DNA from: Paulinella micropora
Lineage: Eukaryota; Cercozoa; Imbricatea; Euglyphida
DNA: 64,000 bases
Direction: 5' to 3'
Assembly (NCBI GenBank): GCA_009731375.1
Contig: BJOX01000133.1
Span: 840,448-904,447 of the forward strand
In this document: piece after piece, positions 32,142-42,088 of the stretch
How the letters are laid out: the number at the start of each line of letters is the position of its first letter
Position numbering within the stretch: the first letter of the stretch is position 1
The notes under the pieces: generated by a model
The model's database searches: none
Seen by the model: only the letters and a program-made list of their open reading frames with translations
Told to the model about the DNA's origin: nothing
Made by a program: the position numbers and the translations under genes

Positions 32142-32430
32142 TTGGACTGGAAGAGCAGGATGAGGAAATGGTTGTGCTGGATCATAGTTGGGGGAGGAGA
32201 TACCATCAACCTGCGCCTGACAAACAACTGTCAACGTGGGTGTGTGAAAAATGTGGGTTTGAAAATACGAACTAGTTCAGAAGCATGTTATTTTCGTGTT
32301 GTCGTGACGGGAAGGGTGTATATGGGAGATGTAGACAGCCTACGTGTAGAGAGCAATATTTCTTGCCACTAGGTTTCGATGATCGAGATTGTGGGTGCTT
32401 GGTTTGTCACAGAGACTTGGTTCCTAGAGA
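32142..32430 (+). CDS. Candidate zinc-finger exon(s), Cys-rich
   Basis: One frame reads LEEQDEEMVVLDHSWGRRYH then STWVCEKCGFENTN, a RanBP2-like WxCxxC..N start. An in-frame TAG at 32272 precedes FRSMLFSCCRDGKGVYGRCR, QPTCREQYF and DCGCLVCHRDLVPRE, ending at GTTTATT. The Cys pattern suggests zinc binding across both parts. A different frame is open through 32372 without Cys clustering. Call is tentative. Confidence 0.4.
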
Positions 32431-32449
32431 GGTTTATTAGTAAAATTTG

Positions 32450-32665
32450 TATGTTGATATTTGGCAATATTTATTTTGATATTTTGGTAATTTCTATATT
32501 GATATTTAGCAGTATTTATATTGATATTTGGCAATATTTATATGTGTATTCGGCAATATTTATCTTGCATAAATTTCAACATTAATATTGCTTTGTTTCA
32601 ATATTAATATTGCATTGATTTCAATATTTATATTGCTTTTGTGCAATATAATATTGCATCTTTTT
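32450..32665. repeat. CAATATT-type array
   Basis: Starts as the TTTATATTGATATTTGG form and changes into the CAATATTAATATTGCATTGATTTC form within 200 bp, so the two subfamilies are linked. Confidence 0.88.
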
Positions 32666-32689
32666 CATTTGTCTCAGATCTAGAATGAC

Positions 32690-32935
32690 CTAGGAGTGTG
32701 TGGAGACTGGATCGGAGGGACGCTGACAGCTCAGTCTCTACTACAGCTTCTGCTTCATTACCAATTATTAGCACATTTATTGTTGGAAGTACTTTGTTTT
32801 CGTTGTGTGCATATCTCGACGCAAGATTTCGGAAGGCGATGGCGAAGTAGGTGCAGGAGGAGGAGCCAAAGCAGAAAAAAAAGAAAGAGGAAGAAGACGA
32901 AGAAAATATGTGACAGGTGAGAGAGATATATTTAA
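32690..32935 (+). CDS. Candidate exon, unrecognised
   Basis: One frame runs from about 32696 to 32920 with a Leu-rich start (SLLQLLLHYQLLAHLLLEVL) and a basic end (RRSQSRKKRKRKKTKKICDR). Another has DARFRKAMAK-TAG-VQEEEPKQKKKK. Neither is decisive. Confidence 0.3.
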
Positions 32936-32940
32936 TTTGA

Positions 32941-32962
32941 TATTATTATTATGATTATTGTG

Positions 32963-33030
<68 letters not shown>
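32941..33030. repeat. (TTA)n microsatellite
   Basis: About 90 bp of TTA/ATT triplets directly left of the retroposon; a second tract of ~60 bp lies at 33526-33584. Confidence 0.95.
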
Positions 33031-33032
<2 letters not shown>

Positions 33033-33527
33033 GTAAATCTGCCTTGGAGTGTTGACTGTGACATATTTGAGGGAAATCCCGATGAAAAAACCTAGTCACA
33101 CTTGCTAAACAGAGTTCCAGCCCAATGGCCTCAAGGCGTTAAACTGTGACGCCAACTCATAACCCTTTGGTGGTAGATGCTGGGGAGGAGGGTCGTTGCG
33201 CGCGTAAAAGATCTTAAACTCCGCATATGCTGGTTGATAGCCCAGGACCCAGCAGACACCAGATTGTTATGGGTGGGGTTTCGAGGCAGCTCTAGCAACC
33301 GCGCTTGGTGTATGCACTTGCACATTCGGGAGGGAACGTCTTGCAAGAGGTTGCTGGGACTGCGGAATAACCTCGGCTTAGTGCAGTCTTGCCCTCAGGA
33401 GCTCCATCGGTGGCCCCGATCATCAGGCGAGAGACTGACACGGGGGGGTGGAGGACCTCGAACAAGGGTATTGGAGGCTTATGTCCGTTGAGGATATGCC
33501 ATTAGCTGCATCAGTACGCCTCAGATA

Positions 33528-33529
<2 letters not shown>
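33031..33529 (+). mobile_element. ~500-bp retroposon-like repeat, copy 1, with (ATT)n tail
   Basis: The 499-bp sequence from TAGTAAATCTGCC to GCCTCAGATAT is repeated in reverse orientation at 57741-58234. The right end runs directly into (ATT)n; the left is flanked by another (TTA)n tract. A 3' trinucleotide tail is typical of non-LTR retrotransposons of the I/RTE type and of SINEs that use them. No long ORF is present, so it is a SINE or a 5'-truncated LINE end. A GGGTTTCGAGGC stretch weakly resembles a Pol III B box. Confidence 0.65.
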
Positions 33530-33586
<57 letters not shown>

Positions 33587-33619
33587 TACTAATCAGATTT
33601 AGCGTTATGAAAACATGTT

Positions 33620-33945
33620 CAATTTCAATATTTTCAATATTAATATTGTTTTTTTGCAATATTAATATTGCATCAATTTCAAAATTTTCATTTTTAATAT
33701 TGCTCTTTTTCAATATTAATATTGCTTTTGTTCAATATTAATATTGCATCAATTTCGATATTTTCAATATTAATATTGCAAAAAAGCAATATTAATATTG
33801 CATAAATTTCAATATTTTCAATATTAATATTGCTTTTTAGCAATATTAATATTGCATCAATTTCAATATTAATATTGTTTTTTTGCAATATACATCACCA
33901 AATATTAATATAAATATTGCCAAATCTGATTAGTAATAATATTAA
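33620..33945. repeat. CAATATTAATATTG array with CAATTTCAATATTTTC spacers
   Basis: Palindromic units with a longer spacer form (AATTTCAATATTTTCAATATT), also seen at 36.0-36.8 kb. Confidence 0.88.
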
Positions 33946-33974
33946 ATATCAATATCAAGGAGCTTAAAGTTTAG

Positions 33975-34363
33975 CAAGTACCTTGATGTGCGTGAAGCCC
34001 ATGCAGGCACGGGTTTTTGTGGCAGAAAGAAATGCTTTTGTGCCCTGCCTGGTTACAGGCTAGCAAAAGATTTTCCCTTATCCACTTTTTCCCCCTCCTG
34101 GACGACCCCTTGCATGGATATAAACCGAAGCACATGCTGAATACACAAACTTCTTTGTTAATATCCCATGTACAGAGCGATTGCGAACACACAATCGCAA
34201 GATCTCTGAGGCCTTGTTTCTGTTTTGGAAGGGATGGAATCCCTTCCATAAGCAGCAGATACTTTGGAAAATCCTTGGTGAATTTAGAGTCAAGTATCTC
34301 ATGGTTGTCAACTCATGTAGATCTCACTCGGGATCTTTTGATCACCGAGACACTCTAAGCTTT
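33975..34363 (+). CDS. Exon of an unrecognised gene, interrupted by TAG and TAA
   Basis: Between AGTTTAG and a strong donor GTAAGT (34364) one frame reads STLMCVKPMQARVFVAERN, FVPCLVTG, TAG (34061), KIFPYPLFPPPGRPLAWI after a Gln, TAA (34121), then EAHAEYTNFFVNIPCTERLR, ISEALFLFWKGWNPFHKQQI and LWKILGEFRVKYLMVVN. All three segments look coding. Another frame is open for 114 codons (KEMLLCPAWLQASKRF..). I favour the first because it ends at the donor, but the two stops need checking. Confidence 0.42.
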
Positions 34364-34794
34364 GTAAGTTCGAACTTCAGATTGGCAAAGTTCAGATGTC
34401 CAGTCAGTGTCGTAGGAAGTGGGGAATCTTATGCATTCTTGCTGTTGGAAATAATTTTTTCCTCGTAATCCTGTCAATCGGCGCAGCAGGAGCAGGATGG
34501 ACTTGCAATTGGGAGATATTGCACCTTGGCAATATACGTATTGATTTTTGGGAATATATATATTTCAACCTTTCAATGTAGATATTGTAACTTGGCAATA
34601 TAGATATTGCAACTTGAACTATGTATAATTTGTGAACATAAAAATGTTTGATTGGTTCTGATTTAAGTCTGCGTGTGTATGAAAGATTTGAAGGAAACTC
34701 AAGACGGTAGGCAAGGCTGTAACAAATAGTCCACGACGATGATTTTCCTGCAATCTAAAAATTTATTTAGTGTGTTTGTTTTTGTTTGTGCTAG

Positions 34795-35048
34795 TTCAGT
34801 TTTATAACGTCCCTGCTGTCAAAGACCTGCACCCAAATTTGCAAATCCGTGCTATGCAATGCGGCAGCTCTAAGTCAAATTGCTGCTTTCTGAGGTTAGC
34901 GCCACATGAATATCTGCACGACGACGAGGTCTTGATTAGCATAGGAGTTCATGGCGCATGGCCCAAGAAGAAAACTAAGCAAGGATTCCAGGGTCGCCCA
35001 CCTAAGAGGAAGCAAAAGAGCTTGGGATTGTCGACCACATTTGCTATA
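34795..35048 (+). CDS. Exon of unrecognised gene with AT-hook-like motif
   Basis: After GTGCTAG the frame reads VQFYNVPAVKDLHPNLQIRA, CGSSKSNCCFLRLAPHEYLH, VLISIGVHGAWPKKKTKQG and QGRPPKRKQKSLGLSTTFAI to a donor GTGAGT. The GRPPKRK core resembles an AT-hook, which binds the minor groove of AT-rich DNA. It joins the next exon after a ~55-bp intron. Confidence 0.55.
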
Positions 35049-35105
35049 GTGAGTGCTCTAATAACGAAGATTACATGTTAATTGCAAAAAAAAATGTACT
35101 TGCAG

Positions 35106-35423
35106 GAAATGATACTGCTCGCGCAAAAGAAAACCAGACCTAGAAGAGGGAACGGTCAAAAGCAGTCGAAGAAAAACCCCTCGGGCAAAAGCAAGGTTAG
35201 TAAAGAGAAAGCTAATGATCAGAAAAAGACACACGAACAAGAAAAAAAAGAGTGTAAGCCATCCTATGTAGTTCAAGATATTGATCCACAAGAAGATAGC
35301 AAAGAAAAAACGAGGAACAAGATCGACAGCAGTAACATCGTGCCCACCAGAAGTAAGCGCAACAGAGTTACGTCACTGAAAATGATTCAGTCAATTGAAA
35401 CAGAGACGGTTGATGCTGATTAA
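35106..35423 (+). CDS. Basic terminal exon of the same unrecognised gene
   Basis: After CTTGCAG: EMILLAQKKTRPRRGNGQKQ, KKNPSGKSKVSKEKANDQKK, a Lys/Glu-rich stretch, then NIVPTRSKRNRVTSLKMIQS and ETETVDAD before TAA (35421-35423). It is disordered and basic, fits a nuclear DNA-associated protein, and ends the gene cleanly. Confidence 0.58.
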   Translation, partial: EMILLAQKKTRPRRGNGQKQSKKNPSGKSKVSKEKANDQKKTHEQEKKECKPSYVVQDIDPQEDSKEKTRNKIDSSNIVPTRSKRNRVTSLKMIQSIETETVDAD

Positions 35424-35464
35424 ATATAGACGCAGCAAATTTATTGTACGTATGTATCTATGTG

Positions 35465-36840
35465 CGATATTAATATTGCAAAAAAGCAATATTAATATTG
35501 AAATTGATGCAATATTAATATTGCAAAAAAAATCAATATTAATATTGCAAAAAAATCAATATTAATATTGAAATGTATGCAATATTAATATTGCAAAAAA
35601 GCAATATTAATATTGAAATGTATGCAATATTAATATTGCAAAAAAGCAATATTAATATTGAAATGTATGCAATATTAATATTGCCAAAAAGCAATAATAA
35701 TATTGAAATTATGCAATATTAATATTGCATAATTTCAATATTAATATTGACATTGATGCAATATTAATATTGCCAAAGAGCAATATTAATATTGAAATTA
35801 TGCAATATTAATATTGCAAAAAAGCAATATTAATATTGAAATTGATGCAATATTAATATTGCAAAAAAACAATATTAATATTGAAATTGATGCAATATTA
35901 ATATTGCAGAAAAGCAATATTAATATTGAAATTATTCAATATTAATATTGCAAAAAAACAATATTAATATTGAAATTGATGCAATATTAATATTGCAAAA
36001 AAGCAATATTGATATTGAAAATATTGAGATTGATGCAATATTAATATTGCTTTTTTATTAATATTCCTTTTTTGCAATATTATTAATAATATTGAAAATG
36101 TTGACATTGATACAATATTATATTGAACAAGAGCAATATTAATATTACAAAAGAGCAATATTAAAATTGAAAATATTGAAATTTATGCAATATTAATATT
36201 GCAAAAAAGCAATATTAATATTGAAATTATGCAATATTAATATTGAATAATTTCAATATTAATATTGAAATTATGCAATATTAATATTGCAAAAAAGCAA
36301 TATTAATATTGAAATTAATGCAATATTAATATTGCAAAAAAGCAATATTAATATTGAAATTGATGCAATATTAATATTGCAAAAAAGCAATATTAATATT
36401 GAAATATTAATATAGAAATTATTCAATATTAATATTGCAAAAAAACAATATAGATATTGAAATTGATGCAATATTAATATTCGCGGCAAAAAAGCAATAT
36501 TAATATTGAAAATATTGAAATTGATGCAATATTGATATTGAACAAAAGCAATATTAATATTGCAAAAGAGCAATATTAAAATTGAAATTAATGCATTAAT
36601 ATTGCAAAAAAGCAATATTAAATTGAAAATATTGAAATTGATGCAATATTAATAGTTAAAATTGAAAATATTGAAATTGATGCACTGAATATTAATATTA
36701 CCTGTTTGCAATGTTTTTATTTAAAATATTGCAATTGATGCAATATTAATTAATATTGCTTTTTTGCAATACTAACACTGAAAATATTGATTTTGATGCA
36801 ATATTAATATTGCAAAAAAAGCAATATTTCAAAATTAAAA
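35465..36840. repeat. Longest CAATATTAATATTG palindrome array (~1.4 kb)
   Basis: More than 50 palindromic cores with alternating spacers AAATTGATG, AAATGTATG, AAATTATG and CAAAAAAG. It lies directly after the stop codon of the gene ending at 35423, so these arrays also occur outside introns. Low-complexity ORFs (ILILLFCNINIA repeats) are artefacts. Confidence 0.93.
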
Positions 36841-36850
36841 TATATATATA

Positions 36851-37124
36851 TTGCTGTTGACATTCAAGACAACACAAAAAATTAGTTTTTCATTTTTGTG
36901 TCAGATTTTCATTTTTGTGACAGTTTTTCATTTTTGTGACAAAAATTCAAATTTTCAAATTTAACGGTAACATTTCGCGAAAATTTACGATATTTTGCGG
37001 ACGAATATAGCCGTTAATTTGAAAAATTCAAATTTTCACCCAAAATCAAAATTCCAACCAAAACTGAAATTCCAACCAAAACAGAAAAATCAATTTTTTT
37101 TGTTGTCTTGAATGTCAACAGCAA
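36851..37124 (+). mobile_element. 274-bp MITE, copy 1 (24-bp TIRs, TA duplication)
   Basis: Starts TTGCTGTTGACATTC and ends GAATGTCAACAGCAA; the outer 24 bp are perfect inverted repeats. TA lies at both ends (36849-36850 and 37125-37126). Inside are three TTTTCATTTTTGTG units, a GCGGACGAATATAGCCG centre and two TTCCAACCAAAAC units. No ORF. TA target duplications suggest mobilisation by a Tc1/mariner-type transposase, which is an inference. Confidence 0.92.
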
Positions 37125-37134
37125 TATATATATA

Positions 37135-37820
37135 TATATATATATTGCTGGGACTTAGACACTTACGTATGCCTTCCCAGCAGTGACTGAGAAATATTGA
37201 ATAAAGAAGCATTCAATCATGATCTTTTGAAAAAAATATTGATTATTGCTAAAAAAATATTTATTTTTTGTTTTTAAGGTATCCGGTGCCACTAGGTGAG
37301 ATTTTTTACGTTACACTGCCGGCCCAGCAGCAAAATCTGCTATGTAAAATCAATATTTTCTTCAATATTAATATTGATTTTTGATAAATATTAATATTGA
37401 TTTTAAAATCAATATCTTAAAACTCCGGGTAGTGTGCGCGCGTCTATAGCTAAAAAGAAGAGGCAAGCGAGTAGTAGGACGACCGGGTTGGAGACAGAAA
37501 GGATTCCGTTGATTGTGAGGAAAGAAAGAAAGAAAGAAAGAAAGAAATAAAGAGAGAGAGAGAGAGAGAGAGAGAGAATGTGTATGTATGTAGATGTATG
37601 CATATATTTGTGAATGTGTGTAATGGTATAAGAAATGACAAGGAAAGAACGAGAGGAGAAACTTACACACTGCAGACCGCATCTGAGGGCTGCATACGTT
37701 GCTGCACCCGTCTATGCATGACAAAAGCTTAAACTTGCATGTGCATATGCACATGTAATCTATCTGACTGCCCTTATGTCTGGTCTGGTCTGGTCTGGTC
37801 TGGTCTGGTCGTGTCTTTTA
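37135..37820. other. Interval between the two MITEs
   Basis: TA run, AT-rich sequence, a CAATATTAATATTGATTTTT segment at 37350-37415, (AAAG)n and (AG)n at 37520-37576, and (TCTGG)n at 37780-37810. No gene seen. Confidence 0.6.
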
Positions 37821-38094
37821 TTGCTGTTGACATTCAAGACAACAAAAAAAATTGATTTTTCTGTTTTGGTTGGAATTTCAGTTTTGGTTGGAATTTTGAT
37901 TTTGGGTGAAAATTTGAATTTTTCAAATTAACGGCTATATTCGTCCGCAAAATATCGTAAATTTTCGCGAAATGTTACAGTTAAATTTGAAAATTTGAAT
38001 TTTTGTCACAAAAATGAAAAACTGTCACAAAAATGAAAATCTGACACAAAAATGAAAAACTAATTTTTGTTGTTGTCTTGAATGTCAACAGCAA
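37821..38094 (-). mobile_element. 274-bp MITE, copy 2, inverted relative to copy 1
   Basis: Same length and nearly identical to copy 1 in reverse orientation, with the same 24-bp TIRs and flanking TA (37819-37820, 38095-38096). The two copies form a large inverted repeat with a ~700-bp loop. Confidence 0.92.
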
Positions 38095-38279
38095 TATTGA
38101 GAGAAAAAATTCTCAAGGATTATTATCAGGATACCACAAAAACGCCAAGTCTAACACTAGATATATATCGAGGTGGAACCCGTCTCTTGGGCAGTACTAA
38201 ATTTATAATATTATGAGTATTAACTTTATTTTGAAACGTTTAAGTGGCGTTCAGGTAATTGGATATCGAACAAGTGTAA

Positions 38280-38641
38280 GTGTGTGTGTGTGTGTGTGTG
38301 TGTCTGTACGCCCGTCTGTCTGTCCGTCCGTCTGTCAGTCCGTTCGTCTGTCTGTCTGTCTGTTTTTATTTCTTTCCTTCTTTCTGACAGACTGCCTGAC
38401 TAGTACTGACTGTCATGTTATGTACTGTTATGTTATGTTAGCACTCACGTTTTGTCCGGTTGACATAGTGGTGACGCAACTGTATGGAAGATAGATATGA
38501 GAGGACATACATACAGCGACGCTAATTCATGCAGGAGGGAGAAAATGACGAAGATGAGCTCAGTAGACACAACTTGTCGTGTGCGTGTTTTATCAAGATT
38601 TGCTGTTTAAATCTTCAAAAAGTCACATGGGAAAAGAAAAA
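38280..38641. repeat. Direct repeat F1 flanking the tyrosine-recombinase retroelement
   Basis: (GT)n and CTGTC/CCGTC runs, then unique sequence (TGTCATGTTATGTACTG ... AAGTCACATGGGAAAAG) nearly identical to 46413-46936. It ends exactly where the element's A repeat begins. Confidence 0.85.
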
Positions 38642-38780
38642 TAAAGGCCAGCCCAGGGTAGTCAGGGCATCGAATCAGGGTGTGGGCCGGCAGACGAGCA
38701 AGGGGGGAAACGTATCCGCTCGATTTCTCTGCAGTGGTTCCCCAGCTCTTCGACGACAGGCCCACAGCCATTTTTCTTTC
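38642..38780 (+). repeat. Split direct repeat A1 of the YR retroelement
   Basis: 139 bp from TAAAGGCCAGCCCAGGG to CCATTTTTCTTTC, matched by A2 at 45771-45909 with a few substitutions. Confidence 0.85.
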
Positions 38781-39175
38781 GATGTTCTCCAAGTTCAACG
38801 ACGACGCAACCTACCTCGCACCTGGCATGGCATTACCCCCCTACATACGCCAGGACCAGGGCGGACAGGCAAGTTTCGGAGCGTTCGCAAGCTGCAGCGG
38901 AACAGCCGATCTCGAGTTCACTGACCTACCCGCATGTCCCAGCACCTCGCTCAGGACCAGGCCACGCCGCCCCAGTACATCATCAGCAAGCAACGAATGC
39001 ACACCTCGTTCCCCCACATGGTAATCTCGTTGGATTCGGCCAATTGCAGGACCAGACACACCTCCATCACCCACAGCCAGTCCGGGTCCGCTTTGGAGAA
39101 CATGACGATCGCATCGAGGCGGGAGAGCTCGACGCAGACGCAGGTCCCCACTCACTCACACACACCCTTTTAAGC
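38781..39175 (+). CDS. Possible 5' coding segment of the YR retroelement
   Basis: After A1 a frame reads AIFLSMFSKFNDDATYLAPG, YIRQDQGGQASFGAFASCSG, DLEFTDLPACPS, and other frames continue with PQYIISKQRMHTSFPHMVIS. It could be the N-terminal part of Gag before CT-tract expansion at 39550-40470. No domain recognised. Confidence 0.35.
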
Positions 39176-39189
39176 TCACTTCCTGTGTT

Positions 39190-39552
39190 CTTCGGGTCTT
39201 CCACTCATCTCCTTGAGTCTGACTCATTGTCGCGGCGTCCTCCCCGCTTTCCGTCTCGTGCCTCCTCTTTATCGACTTTCTCCCTCTGCTCTCCCATCTC
39301 TCGCCTCTTATCACATTCCACTTCCCACTCGTTCCTCACCGCGAACCGCATGTTTCCACATATTGTTCCACTGTTTCCTTCTCGCATGCGTCCCCGAGGA
39401 CCCTTAGCCGCTTTACCTATTCATCTGTTCCCCTCTTCTCTTCCTCATACCTGTCCTCCCTGCCTTCTCTTCCCACATCTTGTGTCTCGCTCTCATGTGT
39501 CTCTGCTGTCTCAGCAAGCTGGTCCCTCTCTTTTGCATTTCTTCCTATCTGG

Positions 39553-39602
<50 letters not shown>

Positions 39603-39615
39603 NNNNNNNNNNCAC

Positions 39616-39668
<53 letters not shown>

Positions 39669-39739
39669 CTCTATTGATCTCTCTCTATCTCTCTCACTCT
39701 TTCTCTTTGTACCTCTGCTTATCTATCTATGTTCTTCTT

Positions 39740-39787
<48 letters not shown>

Positions 39788-39819
39788 CTCTCTCTCTCTC
39801 TCTCTATCTTTCTCTCTCT

Positions 39820-39872
<53 letters not shown>

Positions 39873-40117
39873 CCTTTCACTTTCGTTCTCTTTCTGCCCT
39901 CCCACTTGCTGCTGCTATCTCCCTCTCTCTTTTCTGCACTTCTCTCTCCGTCTCTTTGTCTTATCTTCACTCTCTTCTCTCCCTTTCCGGCTTGCTCTCA
40001 TAGTCTGTATCTCACCCTCAATTTGTTTCAATATTTTCCCCTTTCGCTCGAGCCCTGTCTCAACTCCCCATTTTGCATTCTTCTGTCCTTTCTGTCCCTC
40101 GCATTTAGCTCTGTCAC

Positions 40118-40193
<76 letters not shown>

Positions 40194-40238
40194 CTCTCTC
40201 TCTCTCTCCCTCTCCCTCTCTCACACACACTCTTTCCG

Positions 40239-40309
<71 letters not shown>

Positions 40310-40480
40310 GCCTTTCTCTCTCTCTTTAATATCTCCCTCTCCCTTTCTCTCTTTTTCCCTTCTCGCTCTCTCTTGCTCTCCTCTCTCTCTTTCGCCTCCC
40401 TTTGCACCCCCCTCTCTCTATCTCCTTTCCCTTTTCCCTTTTTCTCTCTCTCCTTTGTATGTTCTCATTCTTTCTCTCCG
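39190..40480. repeat. Pyrimidine-rich and (CT)n tract inside the YR retroelement
   Basis: CT-rich unique sequence to 39550, then (CT)n tracts with gap 39603-39612, ending in CTCTCCGTAG, a plausible splice acceptor at about 40483. Leu-Ser repeat ORFs are artefacts. Confidence 0.85.
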
Positions 40481-40483
40481 TAG

Positions 40484-42088
40484 ACGAGGAAGGAGGGGGG
40501 CAGGGTGAACCCCACCGGCCCGTGCCCCTCCACGGGTCAGGAGGTTTTGCTCCCCCCTCCCCTCGGGTCAGGAGATTTCGCTCCTCCGCCCCACGCACAA
40601 GGTCTGGTCTTCCTGCACCCGCCGGGCCCACCGACCCCCTGCCTCCCTGTCAGGCATGATGGCTCCCCCGCTTCTTGCCGCGCCCCTCGGCGGGCCCAAC
40701 GCCCCTCCTCCCTTGGGGCATCCACTAGGTAGGGTCCATTTCCTTACTTGCTTCGCCTCACCGCTCCGGTGCCCCATGGCAGGCTCATGGGCTCCCCCCC
40801 TTGCCTATCAGTTTCATCAGCTCCCCGCTGCCCAGGCTCACGCAGGTACGTTGCGTAGCATGATTTGCTCCCAGCACTCATCCTTACCATTGCCGTTCGC
40901 AGGCCCTCCTCATCCGGGGGGGGCAGGCTTTGCCGCTCCGGGCGCCAGCCTTCCGCTCGCTCCGCCCCCTCCCCTTCTCGCACCAGCCGTGGGCTTCGCC
41001 GGGCCGGGTACGGGCCATCCACTTGCCCCTCCCCAACCCCCTCTCGCCCCAGCCGCCTTCCCTGGGCAGGCTTGGAACGCTTGGGCAACCCTTGCTCCCA
41101 CGGCGCACGCTGTTCCCCCCGCTCCCGCCCACGGTCCCAGCGCGGCGTACCAATCCTTCGCACCCAATGCATTGCCACCGCCTCTCTCGCCAAGGGACAT
41201 CCTCTCCCACCTTCCGCTCTCGCATGGATTGGGCTTCAGCGGCATCGCTGCCACCGCAGCTATGGCGGCACAGAACGCTTCCATCTCGCTTGCACGCTGG
41301 CGGCAGTTTTGCGACAGCATCACTGATGCGAGCGATAGGGCTCAGCTTCGCCTCCTTCCCGCTAAGCTGGGGATCGCTCTCGTCCTCCGTCAGCCGGCTG
41401 ATGCTCCTCTCCAAGAGTTCGCAGAGTTCTCGGACGTTTCTAGGCCGGAAGGTACTACCTGGCCATCGAACCCGCTTTTCGGCAGGGCGTCCTCTCGCGC
41501 CTTCGATTTCGATTGGGCCTTTCTACTCGACGCCCTTATGGGTTGGCTCGAGTGCTTGCTCATTATTTTTGGCCGGACCCCACTGCACTCCGCCATAGCA
41601 TGGCATTCTCTCCAATGCATCCGCCGCTGGATGGCAGCACGCTGGCCCCCCCAGCTGGTAGCGGCATACATAGAAGCAGTGCGTAGGGATGCAGCGGCAA
41701 GAGGTATCTTCCCTGCCCTGGCCGCCACCGATGCATTTCCCCAGCCTTTCCAAGTGTTGAGGGAGGGCATCTCAGCCATATCTCTTCTTCTGCCATCATC
41801 AAGAAGCTGTCCTCTTCCACAAAAGGGAAGCGTGACAAGGAGTTTACCACCCCCCATATCAACGCCAAGCGTAAGCGGGAAGAACTATCAGATTCCGACA
41901 GCAAGAAAGCAGACGCGGAGGTTATCTGCAAGGCTTTCAACAAAGCAAAAGGATGCTCCAAGCAAGCTCCTCATAAACCCTGGGGTAGCAGGCGCAAGGA
42001 GCTTTTGCATCACAAATGCCTAAGCTGCAACAGCGCAGACCACGGCCTTGCTTCTTGCAAGAGTCATGCTAAAGCAAAAGCAACCTAG
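40484..42088 (+). CDS. Gag-like protein of the YR retroelement with CCHC zinc knuckle
   Basis: A Pro/Ala/Gly-rich N-terminal half (from about 40656) leads into a helical core (ARWRQFCDSITDASDRAQLR, WAFLLDALMGWLECLLIIF, AYIEAVRRDAAARGIFPAL). Near 41785 the frame slips to IIKKLSSSTKGKRDKEFTT and a basic tail with CLSCNSADHGLASC, a perfect C-x2-C-x4-H-x4-C knuckle, then stops at TAG 42086. Two stretches, 40729-40782 and 40846-40902 (54 and 57 nt), have GT..AG ends and multiple-of-3 lengths, so they could be spliced or retained without changing frame. Confidence 0.75.

Noticed and set aside
13860-34363. Nuclear genetic code with TAA and TAG as glutamine
   Set aside because: Several unknown exons would read well with it, but the homology-supported helicase exons and the ~2700-codon Ty3/gypsy genes use only CAA/CAG for Gln and contain no TAR. 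Decay or error explains the stops with fewer assumptions.
36851-38094. The two mirrored 274-bp copies as ends of one 1.24-kb DNA transposon
   Set aside because: Each copy has its own complete TIR pair and its own TA flanks, so they are two separate MITEs; the space between codes for nothing recognisable.
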